This document shows, piece by piece, positions 24,244 to 31,339 of a stretch of 47,368 nucleotides of DNA. Where the stretch lies: positions 1-47,368 of the IMG/VR virus record IMGVR_UViG_3300042484_000660. One strand, given 5' to 3'. This DNA comes from a virus. Within the stretch, counting starts at the first letter, position 1. Each line of letters opens with the position of its first letter. The notes beneath the pieces were generated by a model, which saw only the letters and a program-made list of their open reading frames with translations, did not search any database and was not told where the DNA came from. The position numbers and the translations under genes are program-made.

Positions 24244-24939
24244 TTATATCTTAATAGTTACTCGTTTGGCCCAATAATTTCTTGATTTAAAATAAGGGTT
24301 GTTAACGTAGTTGACATTATCAATCGTAATGTCAACTACGTTTTCATACGTACCAAACACCCAATTAGACATCTTTTTTTCTGTATCATACTGAGCACAT
24401 GAGCTTAGCGTAGGCATAGTGTCTATATACTCAGGAAGTTGACCGAAATATAAATCTTTTCTAGGAACAGCACTAGAAGCTATAAATATTTTTTTAACAT
24501 CTAAATGTACTTGTAGTCTTTCTATGGTTTTATAAAGGTATAGTAAATCATCTTCTCGTTCATGCAACCGTTGAATGTTAGGAATACTATACTCTTCAGT
24601 TAAGTTACCCCATCCATTTACACCCACTATTGCAACACCATCTATCATGGCTACATTATGATAAAGTATTGCTACATGATCCAAATGATTACATATTGCT
24701 GCCAACTCTTCAGTTCTCATTTCAACATCATCAAAGCCTTCATATTCTAATCTACCAGGAATATAAAAAACTCCCTGGTAGTACTTAGCAAGATGACCTA
24801 ATGTTTGAATGATAGTTCTAGTATCAGAACTTATGTTACCTGCAACAATGCAATACAAGCTAGTTGCTTTGTTTGTCCACTTGAAATTATCGTTAGGGGA
24901 CAGACAAAGATCACTAATTACATCAAACCCTATTTCCAT
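24244..24939 (-). CDS. Metallophosphoesterase-like protein lacking the metal-binding residues
   Basis: This 231-aa minus-strand protein follows the layout of the calcineurin-like phosphoesterases, but each metal site is changed: S-D-L-C for D-x-H, A-G-N-I for G-D, P-G-R-L-E-Y for G-N-H-E, S-S-A-V-P for the H-x-x-P strand, and F-G-T-Y-E-N for G-H-x-H. An active paralogue-like enzyme is at 37.5 kb. It probably has a binding or structural role. It is downstream of, and four bases from, the EF-hand membrane protein gene and shares its late promoter. Confidence 0.65.
   Translation of the reverse strand: MEIGFDVISDLCLSPNDNFKWTNKATSLYCIVAGNISSDTRTIIQTLGHLAKYYQGVFYIPGRLEYEGFDDVEMRTEELAAICNHLDHVAILYHNVAMIDGVAIVGVNGWGNLTEEYSIPNIQRLHEREDDLLYLYKTIERLQVHLDVKKIFIASSAVPRKDLYFGQLPEYIDTMPTLSSCAQYDTEKKMSNWVFGTYENVVDITIDNVNYVNNPYFKSRNYWAKRVTIKI
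24304..24342 (+). terminator. 15-bp hairpin inside an opposing gene; likely terminator for the clpS transcript
   Basis: A perfect 15-bp stem (24304-24318 with 24328-24342) with a 9-base loop lies 60 bases after the clpS stop and ends in TTTT, as an intrinsic terminator would on the + strand. It is within the coding sequence of the minus-strand gene, which encodes the repeat-like V-V-D-I-T-I-D-N-V there. Confidence 0.6.
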
Positions 24940-24942
24940 AAT

Positions 24943-25416
24943 TTATTTTACTACGGTCATTTTAGGCTTTTTTGGCTTCTTGGGTTTTGGTTTCTTTTCT
25001 GGTGCTTTGCCGCCTTCCCAAGCTTCATTTACTTCAGGGGTAGCAGGGTTGTCAGCAACAAGTTTCCCGTTGTTTCTAGCTCTTTTGGGAGTAGCAGCAG
25101 GTTCGGGTTTAACTTCTGGTGTAGATTTCTTAATCTTTTTTGCAACCGTTTTGCCTTTTTCTACTGTTTCACTAATTTTAGTCTTAACAGTTTCAACAAC
25201 TACTTTAGCGTCATCTACATCTACTTTTCCATCTTTGTTAACATCAGCTACTGATGCTAAGCCTGATACAGATTTTTCTAAAGCTACAAAAAAATCTTTT
25301 ATATCAGTTTTTCCGTCATTGTTTAAATCAGTACTGGGTGCATCTTTGTTGCTTTTCCAAAACAAATATGCAACTGCTCCTATTACTACGATACCAATAA
25401 TACTTTCTATAATCAT
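24943..25416 (-). CDS. Membrane-anchored EF-hand/dockerin-like protein
   Basis: The 157-aa product has an N-terminal membrane segment (about 2-20), then two calcium-loop motifs, D-L-N-N-D-G-K-T-D-I-K-D-F and D-V-N-K-D-G-K-V-D-V-D-D-A, typical of dockerin/EF-hand pairs. A Lys/Pro-rich tail ends in K-P-K-P-K-K-P-K-K. The second ATG is used because the first is only one base from AGGAG. It may bind calcium at the cell surface or virion membrane; function unknown. Confidence 0.65.
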   Translation of the reverse strand: MIIESIIGIVVIGAVAYLFWKSNKDAPSTDLNNDGKTDIKDFFVALEKSVSGLASVADVNKDGKVDVDDAKVVVETVKTKISETVEKGKTVAKKIKKSTPEVKPEPAATPKRARNNGKLVADNPATPEVNEAWEGGKAPEKKPKPKKPKKPKMTVVK

Positions 25417-25437
25417 AAAGATCATCTCCTAAAACTA

Positions 25438-25444
25438 TATTTAG
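25438..25444 (-). promoter_or_regulatory. Late promoter box CTAAATA, minus strand
   Basis: Reads CTAAATA on the minus strand, 21 bases before the start of the EF-hand protein gene. Confidence 0.5.
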
Positions 25445-25475
25445 TTAATTATTGCATACTTTGTATTTTTATATT

Positions 25476-25483
25476 GATAAATA
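25476..25483 (+). promoter_or_regulatory. Late promoter box GATAAATA, near-leaderless
   Basis: GATAAATA with five bases to the ATG at 25489. The expected transcription start is at or beside the A of the ATG. Confidence 0.55.
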
Positions 25484-25488
25484 ATTGC

Positions 25489-25974
25489 ATGACTTCTAAA
25501 CTAATGCTACTAATGTCTGAACCTCTTCCAAGTCTTGTCTTGCAAAAAAAGCTATCATATAGAACTACCAAAAGAGAAGTAAGAGAACTTTATAACATTA
25601 TCAATGAAGAAATTTTCAACAACGAATTACCGCCTGCTAAGTTAGAAGTAAAAAGTCATTGTAGAGGATACTGGGGTATGTGTATGTCTACTGGATTCAA
25701 TCCTAAAAAGAAAAGTTCCCAATGTAAAATAAGACTGTCTGATAAATGGTATTGTAAACAATGGCTAATAAACACATTAGCACACGAAATGGCTCATCAG
25801 TATCAATGGGATGTGTACAGTAAAACAAGACATTTAGAAGGCAAATACCCCGTAATGAGTCATGGTCCTAGTTTCTATACATTTAGAAAACAACTTGCTA
25901 AATACGGACTTGTATTGAAAAGATCAAGCGGCATGAAAAGATGGTTTAGATATCAACGATTAGATAAGTGTTAA
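25489..25974 (+). CDS. SprT-like zinc metalloprotein
   Basis: This 161-aa protein contains H-E-M-A-H-Q-Y-Q-W, an H-E-x-x-H zinc site, and a later H-G-P-S-F, the third ligand region of SprT/Spartan-like proteins. The N-terminal part predicts a helical lead-in. ATG at 25489 is used because the frame upstream is occupied by the late promoter. In eukaryotes Spartan degrades DNA-protein crosslinks; the phage role is unknown. Confidence 0.78.
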   Translation: MTSKLMLLMSEPLPSLVLQKKLSYRTTKREVRELYNIINEEIFNNELPPAKLEVKSHCRGYWGMCMSTGFNPKKKSSQCKIRLSDKWYCKQWLINTLAHEMAHQYQWDVYSKTRHLEGKYPVMSHGPSFYTFRKQLAKYGLVLKRSSGMKRWFRYQRLDKC

Positions 25975-25982
25975 GATAAATA
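25975..25982 (+). promoter_or_regulatory. Late promoter box GATAAATA, four bases before an ATG
   Basis: GATAAATA-CATT-ATG overlaps the previous stop. The arrangement is the same as at 20537 and implies a leaderless message. Confidence 0.6.
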
Positions 25983-25986
25983 CATT

Positions 25987-27522
25987 ATGATTAGAAACTT
26001 ATTAAACACATTAGAATTATTAACCGAATCAACTGGTCTAGCGGGTAGAAAGCCCGGAGACGTTTTCCGCAATTCAGAAAATGACCAAATAGTATTCAAT
26101 AGTATACAGTTTTTTCCTGAAGGTGGCGGAAAACTAACCAAAGAAGAACTTGAGCAAACAGTAAATCAAGTTACGGATGGTATTGAAGTTCAGTGGACGA
26201 ACTCACCTTCAGCGAAATCTGGCGGATTTGCTATTGCATCTTTTTCTTCAGATCAAGGTGAATTATATTTTGGTAAATATTTTGAGCAGATAAAACCAAA
26301 CTTAACTAGTAATTTTTTCCCTAACAAAATAGGAGATTACTCTTTTGCAGGTAAAGCTGCTGCTAAAGCACAAGCAGGTTTATCACCACAAGATTTATTA
26401 TCTGACAAGATTGATTTAACTTCAGACGATATCATAAATCAACTAGCTACTAGTTTAGGTACAGACAATCCTCTATATACAGTGGCACGAAGAATAGCTA
26501 ATGGTGAAAAACTACCATTGCATTTTACTGCTCCTAGTGATGTAAGCTTTAGTGCGTTTAGAGATTACTTCTGCGAGATTTTACAACCAATGGCACTACA
26601 AACTGGAAACTATACAGGTAACGCAGGTGAAGCTGCCGAAGTGTTCATGGATGGATCATTTGCTGATACTCTTATCACGTTTGATACTAGTAAAACTGCT
26701 GGACTTAGTGATAGCATTCTAACCAATCCTCAAGGTAAGATTATAAAAATAAGTACTAAAGGCGGGGCTGGGGCTAAAGCAAGTGTTAAAAACTTGTTAG
26801 ATAGTGTTGAAGAAATGAAACAAACTCCAGCAGGTAGTAGATTAATAAGAAAGCATCAAGAAACTATTGGTTTATTAGAAGATATTAAAAGAGAAGGACA
26901 ATCAGGTGCCCCTTTGATGTTAGGAGTAAAATTTGGTATTATCAATGCCAAAGAAGCTAGTCAAATAGAAGACTTAAAAAATATGGCTCCTATAAACTTA
27001 AACGATATAGACAGTGTGGACATATCATCACGATTAAAGAAAATGGCGTTGAACAGAGGAACTAAAACTCCTGAAAACACTAGTTTATATTTTCATTTAT
27101 TAGCAGAAGTAGCACACAAAGCAGCAGATAAAGTTAACGATAATACTGACTTTCCAAAAGCTGCATCTGATATCTTAAACAACGGCGCATTAGTTCAAGT
27201 TTATACTAAAGCCAAAGAAGGTAAAGATACTTGGACTCTACAAGAATTCAACACTGTGTATCCAGGAGATTCTATTAAAGGTGTTTATCTTTCTGCTGGT
27301 AAAACTTATTACAGTACAGGCATAAAAGGAAACTTTACCTTTAAGATAGACAAAGGAGCGGGAGTTCCAAAAGAAGATAGTGAAGAAACTGCAAGTGCTG
27401 CAGGCAAGAAACCCGAAGTAAAACTAGATAAGGCAGCAAAACAAATCGCAACTGGCAGAGCTACTAGACCTGAAAAAGACAAGACAAAAACAGGTGATGT
27501 GGGTAGAGCCAAACGCAAGTAA
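25987..27522 (+). CDS. Large late protein with capsid-targeting-like N-terminus, 511 aa
   Basis: The product begins with an amphipathic 14-residue segment ending L12-T-E14 before Ser, matching the T4 gp21 cleavage rule. The rest is soluble, with a G-K-I-I-K-I-S-T-K-G-G-A-G-A-K-A segment near residue 255 and a Lys-rich tail (about 470-511). The D-S-I-L...I-S-T-K segment could belong to a PD-(D/E)xK-like nuclease fold, but I cannot show this. It has its own late promoter. Function unknown; head packaging is inferred. Confidence 0.6.
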   Translation: MIRNLLNTLELLTESTGLAGRKPGDVFRNSENDQIVFNSIQFFPEGGGKLTKEELEQTVNQVTDGIEVQWTNSPSAKSGGFAIASFSSDQGELYFGKYFEQIKPNLTSNFFPNKIGDYSFAGKAAAKAQAGLSPQDLLSDKIDLTSDDIINQLATSLGTDNPLYTVARRIANGEKLPLHFTAPSDVSFSAFRDYFCEILQPMALQTGNYTGNAGEAAEVFMDGSFADTLITFDTSKTAGLSDSILTNPQGKIIKISTKGGAGAKASVKNLLDSVEEMKQTPAGSRLIRKHQETIGLLEDIKREGQSGAPLMLGVKFGIINAKEASQIEDLKNMAPINLNDIDSVDISSRLKKMALNRGTKTPENTSLYFHLLAEVAHKAADKVNDNTDFPKAASDILNNGALVQVYTKAKEGKDTWTLQEFNTVYPGDSIKGVYLSAGKTYYSTGIKGNFTFKIDKGAGVPKEDSEETASAAGKKPEVKLDKAAKQIATGRATRPEKDKTKTGDVGRAKRK

Positions 27523-27534
27523 TCACCATTTATA

Positions 27535-27563
27535 TTGATTTACTAATCCTCTTAGTGTATTAT
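27535..27563 (+). promoter_or_regulatory. Sigma70-like promoter of clpP, inside a hairpin
   Basis: TTGATT (27535-27540), 17 bases, TATTAT (27558-27563). The -10 is within the loop of the hairpin at 27545-27593, so transcripts from this promoter would lack the left arm. Confidence 0.55.
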
Positions 27564-27593
27564 AGAATCTCACATAATATAACTAAGAGGATT
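27545..27593 (+). promoter_or_regulatory. 12-bp hairpin covering the clpP ribosome-binding site
   Basis: AATCCTCTTAGT (27545-27556) pairs perfectly with ACTAAGAGGATT (27582-27593), which contains the AAGAGG ribosome-binding site eight bases before the ATG. In read-through mRNA the site is closed; in mRNA from the promoter in the loop it is open. It could also act as an intrinsic terminator, since TTTT follows the stem. Confidence 0.65.
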
Positions 27594-27597
27594 TTTT

Positions 27598-28185
27598 ATG
27601 GCATTGATTCCCATTGTAATTGAACAAACTTCACGCGGTGAACGTAGTTACGACATTTATTCACGTTTGTTAAAAGATCGGGTAATACTACTTGAAGGTG
27701 AAGTTCATGATCAAATGGCTAACTTGATTGTAGCCCAGCTTTTGTTTCTGGAATCAGAAGATCCGGACAAAGACATCTTTCTTTATATAAATTCTCCCGG
27801 CGGCTCTGTTACTGCAGGCATGGCTATTTACGATACAATTCAGTTTATCAAACCAGATGTGAACACTATTGTAATGGGACAATCCTGTTCAATGGGATCA
27901 CTTTTAGCACAAGCTGGTTCTCCTGGTAAACGTAAAATTCTGCCCAATGCTCGTCATATGGTTCATCAGCCCTCCGGAGGTGCTCGTGGTCAAGCAACTG
28001 ATATGGAAATTCAAGTAAAAGAAATCTTGGCAATGAAGAAGTCTCTTACTGAAATCTATGTCAAGCATAACAGTAAAAATAAAACGTTTGAAGAATTAGC
28101 TAAGGACATGGAGCGAGACTTTTTTATGTCTGCTGCCGAAGCTGTTGAATATGGACTAGCAGACGAAGTAGTTACTAAGAGGTAA
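27598..28185 (+). CDS. clpP: ClpP serine protease
   Basis: This 195-aa protein is ClpP, the tetradecameric protease that works with ClpX or ClpA. The catalytic triad is complete: S98 in G-Q-S-C-S-M-G, H123 in M-V-H-Q-P and D174 in M-E-R-D. The length equals a processed bacterial ClpP, and there is no long propeptide. The sequence around Ser has C instead of the usual A-A (GQAASM). With ClpX and ClpS in the same region, the phage can field a complete protease. It starts 8 bases after AAGAGG, which is in a hairpin. Confidence 0.95.
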   Translation: MALIPIVIEQTSRGERSYDIYSRLLKDRVILLEGEVHDQMANLIVAQLLFLESEDPDKDIFLYINSPGGSVTAGMAIYDTIQFIKPDVNTIVMGQSCSMGSLLAQAGSPGKRKILPNARHMVHQPSGGARGQATDMEIQVKEILAMKKSLTEIYVKHNSKNKTFEELAKDMERDFFMSAAEAVEYGLADEVVTKR

Positions 28186-28883
28186 TGAAAATGAGCATAT
28201 GGTCTAATGTAATCGCAATCCCGTGGAACCAAGAAGATTCAATCTTTAGTGAGCCAAAACGAGCGAAAAAAGAACTGGGTTCACTATGTAAATATCAAAC
28301 AGTTCATCCTGATGATCAATTGCCCGTCAATGTTATTAACCCTGATATAGATAAAGGCCCTTGGATTGCAGGTGGAGCTTGTTTACGTTGGTTTCAAAAT
28401 ATTCCAGTTGGTGAACACAGCGACATAGATGTTTTTTGTAAAAATGAAAAACAAGCAGAAAAGCTAATAGACTATATTAAACATATTGGATTGTCGGACT
28501 ATAGCCATGGTCATTCGCATGTAGTTATAAAAACGGATAACGCATGTACGTTTAATATAAATGCAAATAATAAAAATTGGAAAGTACAAATAATTACTTG
28601 TAAGTATTTTGACACTATTAAAGAAGTTATTGATCACTTTGACATTAGTGTATGTCAAGTAGCTACAACTGGTAACGAATGGATTTTAGGTGAAATGACT
28701 GTTAAGGATATTAATAGTCATTCACTTAGATTTAATCATATTACTAAACAAGCGCCTAAAAGATTAATCAAGTATTGGACTTATGGATTTAATCCTGTAG
28801 AGGGTACAATAGAAGCTATTCAAGAATTTAAAGATTCTTCTTGGGATTTTGCTGGTGCTGATGATTACGACAATACACTTTAG
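28185..28883 (+). CDS. Nucleotidyltransferase-fold protein
   Basis: This 232-aa protein has the DNA polymerase beta-like nucleotidyltransferase core: G-G-A-C-L-R-W-F, then S-D-I-D-V-F (D-x-D) and a later H-F-D-I-S-V strand that supplies the third Asp. Such proteins add nucleotides to RNA, antibiotics or proteins. It overlaps clpP by one base (TAATG). The substrate is not predictable; phage members of this fold are common and unstudied. Confidence 0.72.
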   Translation: MKMSIWSNVIAIPWNQEDSIFSEPKRAKKELGSLCKYQTVHPDDQLPVNVINPDIDKGPWIAGGACLRWFQNIPVGEHSDIDVFCKNEKQAEKLIDYIKHIGLSDYSHGHSHVVIKTDNACTFNINANNKNWKVQIITCKYFDTIKEVIDHFDISVCQVATTGNEWILGEMTVKDINSHSLRFNHITKQAPKRLIKYWTYGFNPVEGTIEAIQEFKDSSWDFAGADDYDNTL

Positions 28884-28891
28884 GGGTTAAC

Positions 28892-29281
28892 ATGTCAGCA
28901 GAAAAAGCTTGGAGTTTGTTAGATAATAGACCAGTTTTAAAATACGTTCCACAATGCGATGATTATATTGTATATTGGAATGGTATAGTAATGCCTCATA
29001 AAATGGCTCTTTGTTTTGGCGGTACATTGTTAAACATTTATCCTACTCCAGAGATGAGGCGAGAATTAAATCTTAACTACCGAAAACTTTACTATGCTAA
29101 TGCGTTTGAAACATTAGGTAAATGGGATCACATACTAGATGGAAGAAAAGAGCATGAACAAAGAGATATGCATGGCTTTCTTTTTAGATACATAGAAAAG
29201 CACCTGAATACTCTTAAAGAACAAAAGATTTCAGGTGCAGAAGTTTTGGGATGGTTTGACTATAAACGAGTTACTAGTTAA
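28892..29281 (+). CDS. Hypothetical protein, 129 aa
   Basis: A soluble, Tyr/Trp-rich protein with no motif I recognise. It converges with the speD-like gene, overlapping its stop by eight bases. GGGG before the start could serve as ribosome-binding site. Confidence 0.55.
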   Translation: MSAEKAWSLLDNRPVLKYVPQCDDYIVYWNGIVMPHKMALCFGGTLLNIYPTPEMRRELNLNYRKLYYANAFETLGKWDHILDGRKEHEQRDMHGFLFRYIEKHLNTLKEQKISGAEVLGWFDYKRVTS

Positions 29282-29645
29282 CAGAGATTTCTGTTAATCC
29301 ATGTTCTCTGTCTAGATACTTGTATTCTAGTTTAACTGGTTCAAACTGTTCTAGTTCTTTAAAGATAATATCGGTATCTAACTGGCCACAAGTGTACACA
29401 TCCATTTGAATCAAACTAGGACTTCCCTCATCCCAAACATGTATAGCCATATGACTAGTTTCAATTACTACAACCGCAGTTACCCCTCTATTGCCGGGAA
29501 CGTCAACATATGCGCTGATAGGTCCCATGCAGATTTTCATACCAATTTTACCTGTCAACTCTTTTAACCAGTTAATAACCCATTCAGGGTCACGGGGTGG
29601 GTTATTAATTTCTGCTCTAATAATCAAATGTTTGTGTACTAGCAT
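29274..29645 (-). CDS. speD: S-adenosylmethionine decarboxylase-like (SpeD)
   Basis: This 123-aa minus-strand protein has the SpeD core: the self-cleaving serine S64 before H65, the following A-I-H-V-W and the Cys of T-C-G (C86). SpeD makes decarboxylated SAM for spermidine synthesis, via a pyruvoyl group formed by cleavage at the serine. The usual Glu before that Ser is Thr here (E-T-S-H). Cyanophages also carry speD. It has AAGGAG upstream and a minus-strand late promoter. Confidence 0.85.
   Translation of the reverse strand: MLVHKHLIIRAEINNPPRDPEWVINWLKELTGKIGMKICMGPISAYVDVPGNRGVTAVVVIETSHMAIHVWDEGSPSLIQMDVYTCGQLDTDIIFKELEQFEPVKLEYKYLDREHGLTEISVN
29278..29297. terminator. Hairpin at the junction of two convergent genes
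   Basis: TTAACAGA and TCTGTTAA form a perfect 8-bp stem with a GATT loop, spanning the two stop codons. It could act as a weak bidirectional terminator; no T-run follows on either strand. Confidence 0.4.
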
Positions 29646-29673
29646 ATTGCATAACTCCTTGAAAGATAAAGAT

Positions 29674-29681
29674 TATTTATG
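29674..29681 (-). promoter_or_regulatory. Late promoter box CATAAATA of speD, minus strand
   Basis: Minus-strand CATAAATA lies 28 bases before the speD start codon. Confidence 0.5.
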
Positions 29682-29731
29682 AGTTTTCGTAAGTCATTGA
29701 TTTTATTAGAGTTTTATTTTTACCCAAAGGC

Positions 29732-29759
29732 TTGACATTTGGGTATAATGTGCTATTAT
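29732..29759 (+). promoter_or_regulatory. Early promoter of MORN-like gene
   Basis: TTGACA (29732-29737), 16 bases, extended TGC-TATTAT (29754-29759), followed by the shared leader AGTCAACGAAAAGGAGC at 29768-29784. Confidence 0.85.
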
Positions 29760-29792
29760 ATACACATAGTCAACGAAAAGGAGCACGAATGC

Positions 29793-30263
29793 ATGAAAAA
29801 ATATCAAGTAAAAGTACATGACAACGGCGACCGTTTTTGGTATGTCAATGGCAAACGTCACCGCGAAGACGGCCCTGCTATCGAAGGGGTTAATGGCTAT
29901 CGTGCTTGGTGGGTAAACGGCAAACCACACAGAACAGATGGCCCTGCTTTCGAATATACTACCGGGGTCCGCGTTTGGTACTTCAACGGCAAACTTCACC
30001 GCGAAAACGGCCCTGCTTGCGAATATGCTAGTAGCCGTTTTTGGGTAGTCGACGGCAAACGTCACCGCACAGACGGGCCTGCTGTGGAATGTACTAACGG
30101 AGACCGCGCGTGGTATGTCAACGATAAACGGCACCGCGTAGACGGCCCTGCTCGTGAATGGGCTAATGGCAGTTGTGAGTGGTATATCAACGGCAAAGAG
30201 CTGACCGAACAAGAATTCAATAACTACACCAACCGGGTTCAGATAGTTAGTAAAAAGGCTTGA
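29793..30263 (+). CDS. MORN-like repeat protein
   Basis: This 156-aa protein is made of about seven near-identical repeats with the core W-Y-V-N-G-K-R-H-R-x-D-G-P-A, a variant of MORN/toxin-antitoxin YwqK-like repeats. ATG at 29793 follows AAAGGAGC. The repeat proteins form extended beta sheets that bind membranes or other proteins. The last two codons and stop (AAG GCT TGA) form part of the next promoter. Function unknown; early expression. Confidence 0.75.
   Translation: MKKYQVKVHDNGDRFWYVNGKRHREDGPAIEGVNGYRAWWVNGKPHRTDGPAFEYTTGVRVWYFNGKLHRENGPACEYASSRFWVVDGKRHRTDGPAVECTNGDRAWYVNDKRHRVDGPAREWANGSCEWYINGKELTEQEFNNYTNRVQIVSKKA
29820..30190 (+). repeat. Tandem DNA repeats encoding the MORN-like units
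   Basis: Repeats of about 57 bases each, centred on GGCAAAC-(N)-CACCGC and ACGGCCCTGCT, encode the W-Y-V-N-G-K-R-H-R-x-D-G-P-A units. The copies differ in a few bases. Confidence 0.7.
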
Positions 30264-30287
30264 CTTCTTACCCAAACCTGCTATAAT
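30260..30287 (+). promoter_or_regulatory. Early promoter whose -35 contains a stop codon
   Basis: TTGACT (30260-30265), 16 bases, extended TGC-TATAAT (30282-30287). TGA in the -35 ends the MORN-like gene. The shared leader follows at 30296-30312. Confidence 0.9.
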
Positions 30288-30317
30288 TACTTCATAGTCA
30301 ACGAAAAGGAGCGCGAA

Positions 30318-30692
30318 ATGTCTAAAGCAAAAAGCAAGTTTCAGTTCTACTCTGATCCCGGTCATGGTTGGTTGCGCGTTCCTTATAGCGAATTGGAACG
30401 TCTTGATATTGCTGACAAAATTACTCATTACAGCTATACCAAGGGCGATAACGTGTTTCTTGAGGAAGACTGTGATATGTCTACCTACATGAAAGCCAAA
30501 AATGCTTTGAATGAAAAAGTTGATATTCAAGTTATTCGCTGCAACCGTCAGAGCCGAATTCGCAGCTATAATAGCTATGGCGGTGCTCGTATGGTTACTC
30601 GCAAAAATCTTATGTCAGGTAAAGAGTTTCAGGAACGCGCTGATACCCCGCTGTGCTGCTCCCCTGCTTCGGAAACGTATTGGTCAATGTAA
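30318..30692 (+). CDS. Conserved phage protein, 124 aa
   Basis: The N-terminal half contains G-H-G-W-L-R-V-P-Y-S-E-L and Y-S-Y-T-K-G-D-N-V-F-L-E-E-D-C-D, a pattern widespread in phage early genes of unknown role. The rest is basic with several Arg. It is a single-gene unit between two early promoters with the shared ribosome-binding leader. Confidence 0.65.
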   Translation: MSKAKSKFQFYSDPGHGWLRVPYSELERLDIADKITHYSYTKGDNVFLEEDCDMSTYMKAKNALNEKVDIQVIRCNRQSRIRSYNSYGGARMVTRKNLMSGKEFQERADTPLCCSPASETYWSM

Positions 30693-30731
30693 GTTGTTGA
30701 TTTTCAAAGAGTTTTATTTTCAGCCAAAGGC

Positions 30732-30759
30732 TTGACTCTTTACCCAAATACTGTATACT
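30732..30759 (+). promoter_or_regulatory. Early promoter
   Basis: TTGACT (30732-30737), 16 bases, TATACT (30754-30759), with the shared leader at 30768-30784. The AT-rich lead-in matches those at 17.2 and 29.7 kb. Confidence 0.85.
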
Positions 30760-30789
30760 AATCATATAGTCAACGAAAAGGAGCAACAA

Positions 30790-31284
30790 ATGAAACTCGT
30801 AATTCAGACTCAAGTTCGTGAAAACTACGGTGCGCATGATTGGGACGGTAAAGGTGAGTGCCCGCAGCATTGGAAGTGCAAGGGCGGCGACACTTATGTA
30901 GTACCCAATCTCACGGTTACGCAAGTTCTCAAGATCAAGGATACGGGTATTCCTACTCTTAAGTCTTTGGTTGAGACTAGCAACGAGAGTTTTCAAGAGT
31001 ATGTGATTGATTGGTCAATCATGGACGATGATGCTACTGTGTGCGAAGAATGGGAAACCCCGTTTGAACTGTTCTATGAGCAGGGTCGCTGGGTCGCTAG
31101 GCGCACTGTTATGAATGACGCATACGGATATATGCGTCAGGAAGTTGCTTTTAAAACCGAGCAGTATGATATGCAGACCGGTGGCGAACGCGCAAACTAC
31201 GATGTTTCATATACCTTCAGGGACGGGCGTGTTCTGGGATATAATGATACTTGCAAAGCTTTGAAAGAGCTTAACGCGGCTTGA
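30790..31284 (+). CDS. Conserved phage protein, 164 aa
   Basis: It begins K-L-V-I-Q-T-Q-V-R-E-N-Y-G-A-H-D-W-D-G-K-G, a pattern I have seen in early proteins of other phages, with no assigned function. The protein is acidic with an aromatic-rich middle. Its stop (TGA) lies in the -35 element of the next promoter. Confidence 0.65.
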   Translation: MKLVIQTQVRENYGAHDWDGKGECPQHWKCKGGDTYVVPNLTVTQVLKIKDTGIPTLKSLVETSNESFQEYVIDWSIMDDDATVCEEWETPFELFYEQGRWVARRTVMNDAYGYMRQEVAFKTEQYDMQTGGERANYDVSYTFRDGRVLGYNDTCKALKELNAA

Positions 31285-31308
31285 CATTCTACCCAGATAG
31301 TGTATAAT
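31281..31308 (+). promoter_or_regulatory. Early promoter whose -35 contains a stop codon
   Basis: TTGACA (31281-31286), 16 bases, TATAAT (31303-31308), shared leader at 31317-31332. The TGA ends the preceding gene. Confidence 0.88.
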
Positions 31309-31339
31309 TATCTTATAGTCAACGAAAGGAGCAAGACAG

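Noticed and set aside
24809-25432. Two + strand frames (149 and 207 codons) opposite the EF-hand gene
   Set aside because: They are shadows of the Lys/Pro-rich coding sequence, giving Phe/Ser-rich or Leu-rich products, and contain no recognisable domain. The minus-strand gene has AGGAG, a membrane segment and calcium-loop motifs.
29706-30530. A 274-codon open frame on the minus strand across the MORN-like gene
   Set aside because: It lies antisense to regular repeats, which leave a frame open by their periodicity; it has no supporting ribosome-binding site, and the sense strand has a promoter, leader and clear repeat protein.
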